Shown: in pieces, positions 60,508-64,000 of the stretch | Numbering within the stretch: the first letter of the stretch is position 1 | How the letters are laid out: each line of letters starts with the position of its first letter | From: Pontibacter sp. Tf4 | Lineage (GTDB): Bacteria > Bacteroidota > Bacteroidia > Cytophagales > Hymenobacteraceae | Assembly (NCBI RefSeq): GCF_014212495.1 | Contig: NZ_JACKZC010000011.1 | Coordinates: 124,001-188,000 of the forward strand | Length of the DNA stretch: 64,000 bases | Direction: 5' to 3' | Notes under the pieces: model-generated | What the model was told of the DNA's origin: nothing | The model's database searches: none | The model's input: the letters and a program-made list of their open reading frames with translations, nothing else | Program-made: the position numbers and the translations under genes

Positions 60508-63090
60508 ATGAAAAAGTGTTTACTTTTTCTTATCACGTTAGTAATTAGCTTTACTACTGTGGTAAGTGCTTTTGCTCAGGGAACTGTAAAAGGTAAAATT
60601 GTAGATGGAACTACAAAAGATCCTCTTCCGGGAGCAACAGTAATTCTTAAAGGAACAAGCCTGGCTGTTCCGGCAGGTGCCGATGGTACATTTACTATGA
60701 AAGTAGATGACCCGAACGCCACTGCAATCCTTATCAACTTCGTTGGTTTTGCTCAGAAAGAAGTTTCTATAGCAGGTCTTAACGGTACTAAAAACTTAGG
60801 TACTATTACCCTGCAGCCGAGCGAAGCTTCTCTTGGTGAGATCCTGGTAACAGCTAACAGCTACGCTATCGAAAGAGAAACGCCTGTTGCCATGTCAACT
60901 ATCACCAGCGAGATCATTGTAGAGAAAGCTGGTCAGCAGGAATTCCCGGAACTGCTAAAATCTACACCAGGTGTTTACGCAACAAAAGCGGGTGGTGGCT
61001 ACGGCGACTCTCGTATCAACCTGCGTGGTTTCCAGAGTGCTAACATCGCGGTTATGATCAACGGTGTGCCGGTAAATGACATGGAAAACGGTAAGGTTTA
61101 CTGGTCTAACTGGGCAGGCTTAACTGATGTAACTAAAGCAATGCAGGTGCAGCGTGGTCTTGGTGCCTCTAAAGTAGCTGTACCTTCAGTGGGTGGTACT
61201 ATCAACATCATCACCAGAACGACTGATGCCGTTAAAGGTGGTTCAATCTACCAGGGTATTGGTAGCGAAGGCTATAGCAAAACAGCTTTCTCTTACTCAA
61301 CCGGCCTTACCGAGAATGGCTGGGCATTTGCCGTATCAGGTTCTAAAACCGAAGGCGATGGCTGGGCAGAAGGCCTGCAGTATGAAGCATACAACTACTT
61401 CTTCAACGTTTCTAAAATGATCAATGATAAGCACACGCTTTCATTGACAGGCTTCGGCGCTCCGCAGTACCATGCTCAGCGTTACGACCGTTTAACGATC
61501 CAAGAATACAGAGATGCTCCACAGGGTCTTCGTTACAACCCGAACTGGGGTGTGCTGAATGGCGAAGCTAAAACGATCAGCGGTAACTTCTACCACAAGC
61601 CACAGTTCTCTCTTAACCACTACTGGACTATAGATGACAAATCATTCTTATCAACTGCAGCTTATGCTTCTGTTGGTACAGGTGGTAACGAGTTTGATGG
61701 CGGTACTGAAAACTTTGACAATCACAGATTTGGTGGTAACAAATACCAGCCACTTAACCTGGATGCAATCGTTGAAATAAACGGAAATTCTGAAGATGGC
61801 CGTGCTCTTGGCTACCTGCAGTCTAACAGAAACGACCACAAATGGTACGGTGTACTGAGCACTTACCAGAGATCAATGAGCGAAAACTTCGACCTGTTGG
61901 CAGGTGTTGACCTGAGATACTACAAAGGTATTCACTTTAACTCGGTTAGAAACCTGCTGGGTGCCCAGTATGTACTGGATAACAGCAACGTGAACGCTCC
62001 TAACAACAAAGCCGGACAAGGCGATAAAATTGGTTACTACAACGAAGGTATCGTACTGTGGGAAGGTGGTTTCTTACAGGGTGAGTACAAAGCCGGTCCT
62101 TTAGCCGCTTTCATTTCCCTTGCCGGTTCAAACACATCTTACCAGCGTATCGACTACTTCAAATACGCGGATAACGATCCGATGCAGAAGAGCCCTAAAG
62201 TTAACTTCTTCGGTTTCCAGACAAAAGGTGGTGCTAACTACAACTTAACTGAAAACCATAACGTGTTCGCAAACATAGGTTACTTCGAGAAAGCTCCGTT
62301 CTTCAACAGCGTGTTCCTTAGAAATGAGAACATTCCAAACGAAGAAGCAGTGCGTGAGAAGATCCTTAGCTACGAGTTAGGTTACGGTTATGTAAGCGAA
62401 AAACTTTCTGGTAACGTTAACCTTTACAGAACTACCTGGAAAGACAGATCATTCACGAAATCAGTACCAGGTCAGGACAACGAAAGATACTTTGTTAACC
62501 TACTGGGTGTAGATGCCCTTCACCAGGGTATTGAGATCGACTTCAACTATCGCCCTATCAAAACTGTTAGCCTGAAAGGTATGATCTCTATAGGAGACTG
62601 GACCTGGATGAACGACCTGGGTGAGACAATTGTATATGATGAAAATCAGAAGCAGGTTGATAAAGTATCAGCAGTATATATGTCTGATAAAAAAGTAGGT
62701 GACTCTCCACAGACAACTGCAGCGTTAGGTCTTGATGTAAATGTTACAAGCGAGCTGAAGATTGGTGTTGACTATAACTACTATGCTAACTTCAACGCTG
62801 ACTTCAACCCAACTGACCTGACAACACCGGGTATCTCTACCTGGGAAGTTCCAAACTACTCAGTTTTCGATGCTAACGCTTCTTTCAAATTCAAATTTGC
62901 TGGCCTGAACGGTACACTTTACGCTACTGTAAATAACCTGTTCAACACAGAGTACATCTCTGATGCTTTTGCAAGATTTGGTACAAGAAAAGTAGGTGAG
63001 GAAACTGTTAAGTATAGCGATGTGACCAACACACAGGTATACTTCGGTAACGGTACAACCTGGACTACAGGTTTAAAAATTAACTTCTAA
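60508..63090 (+). CDS. TonB-dependent receptor with carboxypeptidase-like N-terminal domain
   Basis: 860 residues. Signal peptide ending SAFAQ; then a CarboxypepD_reg-like domain ('GTVKGKIVDGTTKDPLPGAT', VILKGTSLAVPAGADGTF) to about residue 110; a plug domain with 'ELLKSTPGVYATKAGGGYGD', 'SRINLRGFQSANIAVMINGV' and PVNDMENGKVYW; and a barrel ending in TWTTGLKINF. It imports a large or scarce ligand such as siderophore, vitamin or peptide; the ligand is unknown. It lacks SusC's longer form and has no SusD next to it, but a lipoprotein gene follows after 18 bases. Confidence 0.95.
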   Translation: MKKCLLFLITLVISFTTVVSAFAQGTVKGKIVDGTTKDPLPGATVILKGTSLAVPAGADGTFTMKVDDPNATAILINFVGFAQKEVSIAGLNGTKNLGTITLQPSEASLGEILVTANSYAIERETPVAMSTITSEIIVEKAGQQEFPELLKSTPGVYATKAGGGYGDSRINLRGFQSANIAVMINGVPVNDMENGKVYWSNWAGLTDVTKAMQVQRGLGASKVAVPSVGGTINIITRTTDAVKGGSIYQGIGSEGYSKTAFSYSTGLTENGWAFAVSGSKTEGDGWAEGLQYEAYNYFFNVSKMINDKHTLSLTGFGAPQYHAQRYDRLTIQEYRDAPQGLRYNPNWGVLNGEAKTISGNFYHKPQFSLNHYWTIDDKSFLSTAAYASVGTGGNEFDGGTENFDNHRFGGNKYQPLNLDAIVEINGNSEDGRALGYLQSNRNDHKWYGVLSTYQRSMSENFDLLAGVDLRYYKGIHFNSVRNLLGAQYVLDNSNVNAPNNKAGQGDKIGYYNEGIVLWEGGFLQGEYKAGPLAAFISLAGSNTSYQRIDYFKYADNDPMQKSPKVNFFGFQTKGGANYNLTENHNVFANIGYFEKAPFFNSVFLRNENIPNEEAVREKILSYELGYGYVSEKLSGNVNLYRTTWKDRSFTKSVPGQDNERYFVNLLGVDALHQGIEIDFNYRPIKTVSLKGMISIGDWTWMNDLGETIVYDENQKQVDKVSAVYMSDKKVGDSPQTTAALGLDVNVTSELKIGVDYNYYANFNADFNPTDLTTPGISTWEVPNYSVFDANASFKFKFAGLNGTLYATVNNLFNTEYISDAFARFGTRKVGEETVKYSDVTNTQVYFGNGTTWTTGLKINF

Positions 63091-63108
63091 TCATTATTTA
63101 TTAGATAG

Positions 63109-64000
63109 ATGAAAAAGATTGTATATCTATTATCAGCTCTGATGTTGGCCTTCACAGCCTGTGATCCAATGGAAGACGTGTACGAAGAGCTTGATAAAGT
63201 TGCAGCTGGTAAAGCTGACGAAACAGATGTAGTTACAACACTGGCAAGTGCTGACTACAAACTGTTAAAAGATGTGCCTGCTTACATCACGACAAAATAT
63301 TATTTTGCTACAGAAGATGAAGCTATCCAGTACATCCCAACCATTCTGGCAAAGAAGTACCCGCACTTAGGTAACGGCGCTGATGCGTTTGTAACTTTCA
63401 AACTGCAGGTTTATCCAGGCTTAAGCACAACTGTAGCCGGTTCAACTGCTTATACTGCCACAGCCGATGATTATAAAGTTACTGGCGAAAGATTTGCCAA
63501 CTTTAACTCGCCTGATGACATGACCACTTTCCTGGGTGTTAAATATCCGGATGCTCCTGAAAACCAGGTTGTGATCTTTACATATGATTATTTTGCAAAC
63601 AGCGTAACTTCAACTGTAACTGATGCTTTCTATAAAAAGAACGGTGCATGGGTGAACATCTACTATGTTACTCCTGAAGATTATGCTTCAGTTGGTAAAA
63701 AGTCTGACTTCAACTCATCTGATAACGCTTTATTTGGAGAGTACTTCAACAAATTCCTTTCAAATAAGGTGTTTGGTGCCCAGGAAGAAGATCTGCAGTA
63801 CGTAAGCTATGGTTTCTATAATAGCACTACCAGAGTTACAGAGCAGCGTGTTATGGCAATGGGCTTTAATGGCTCTAAATGGGTAGTTGTAGATTCTAAC
63901 GTTACAAAAGACGCAACTTTCAAATTCAACAAAGTTGCTAACGAGTGGAATGTTGACTTTACAATTGAGTATACGCTTGTAAACGCTGACTACGATTGGA
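63109..64000 (+). CDS. Lipoprotein partner of the TonB-dependent receptor, cut by window end
   Basis: About 297 residues visible, open at base 64000. MKKIVYLLSALMLAFTAC gives a clear lipobox (Cys18), then 'DPMEDVYEELDKVAAGKADE'. The body is Tyr/Asn-rich with many 'KYPxAP' and 'YYVTPEDY' type segments, a beta-rich fold; no family recognised with confidence. It probably forms a surface complex with the receptor, being 18 bases downstream on the same strand. Confidence 0.78.
   Translation, partial: MKKIVYLLSALMLAFTACDPMEDVYEELDKVAAGKADETDVVTTLASADYKLLKDVPAYITTKYYFATEDEAIQYIPTILAKKYPHLGNGADAFVTFKLQVYPGLSTTVAGSTAYTATADDYKVTGERFANFNSPDDMTTFLGVKYPDAPENQVVIFTYDYFANSVTSTVTDAFYKKNGAWVNIYYVTPEDYASVGKKSDFNSSDNALFGEYFNKFLSNKVFGAQEEDLQYVSYGFYNSTTRVTEQRVMAMGFNGSKWVVVDSNVTKDATFKFNKVANEWNVDFTIEYTLVNADYDW

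Overview
The window looks like chromosome of a Bacteroidota bacterium, most likely order Cytophagales and probably Hymenobacteraceae (Pontibacter-like; the genus is inference). Evidence: SusC/SusD pairs, many lipoproteins with a Cys lipobox, a Rho factor with a long Arg/Asn/Glu-rich insertion, promoters of the TAnnTTTG type, and almost no Shine-Dalgarno sites. A perfect 10-bp palindrome, AACTATAGTT, is scattered through genes and spacers; I located 25 exact copies by eye, and the half-site AACTATA is far commoner.

Layout. 1-9542: a plus-strand nutrient-acquisition locus (SusC end, SusD, DUF5689 lipoprotein, phospholipase D-like lipoprotein, calcineurin-type phosphoesterase, glycerophosphodiester phosphodiesterase, SGNH hydrolase). 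The enzyme set suggests scavenging of phosphodiesters or phospholipids. 10003-12383: DeoR regulator, small lipoprotein, DUF1684 protein. 12384-13180: repeat-filled spacer. 13181-14664: pyrR-pyrB. 14817-16360: octamer tandem repeat and an exported protein. 16481-17763: four-gene minus operon ending in an EVE-domain protein. 17895-20786: PolX-like protein with PHP domain and a GT9 glycosyltransferase. 20846-23691: Kelch/IPT lipoprotein with a barrel-like partner. 23767-27761: unknown small protein, serS, rho. 27938-30872: membrane protein, UbiA prenyltransferase, methyltransferase, unknown protein. 31058-33418: bifunctional penicillin-binding protein.

33419-37503: repeat-rich spacers around a TIGR01777 oxidoreductase, folE-queD and a coiled-coil exported protein. 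37504-40153: two GNAT acetyltransferases, a VOC protein and a MACPF-domain lipoprotein. 40474-45659: DUF6263 protein, alpha/beta hydrolase, an SdpI/SdpR-like pair with a palindromic operator, a second DUF1684 protein and a thioredoxin-like protein. 46024-50393: HEAT-cyclophilin lipoprotein, two overlapping membrane proteins, MFS transporter. 50603-55549: a tandem array of four related lipoproteins of no family I can name, three with a C-terminal domain built on a GYWKxH-type motif. 55651-57417: cysE-cysK. 57500-60251: DUF2267 protein, two duplicated barrel proteins, tRNA-Ala. 60508-64000: TonB-dependent receptor and a partner lipoprotein cut by the window end.

The best candidates for something undescribed are the AACTATAGTT palindrome, the composite spacer elements whose hairpins show compensatory base changes between copies, the four-lipoprotein array, the phosphodiesterase-loaded SusCD locus and the MACPF lipoprotein.
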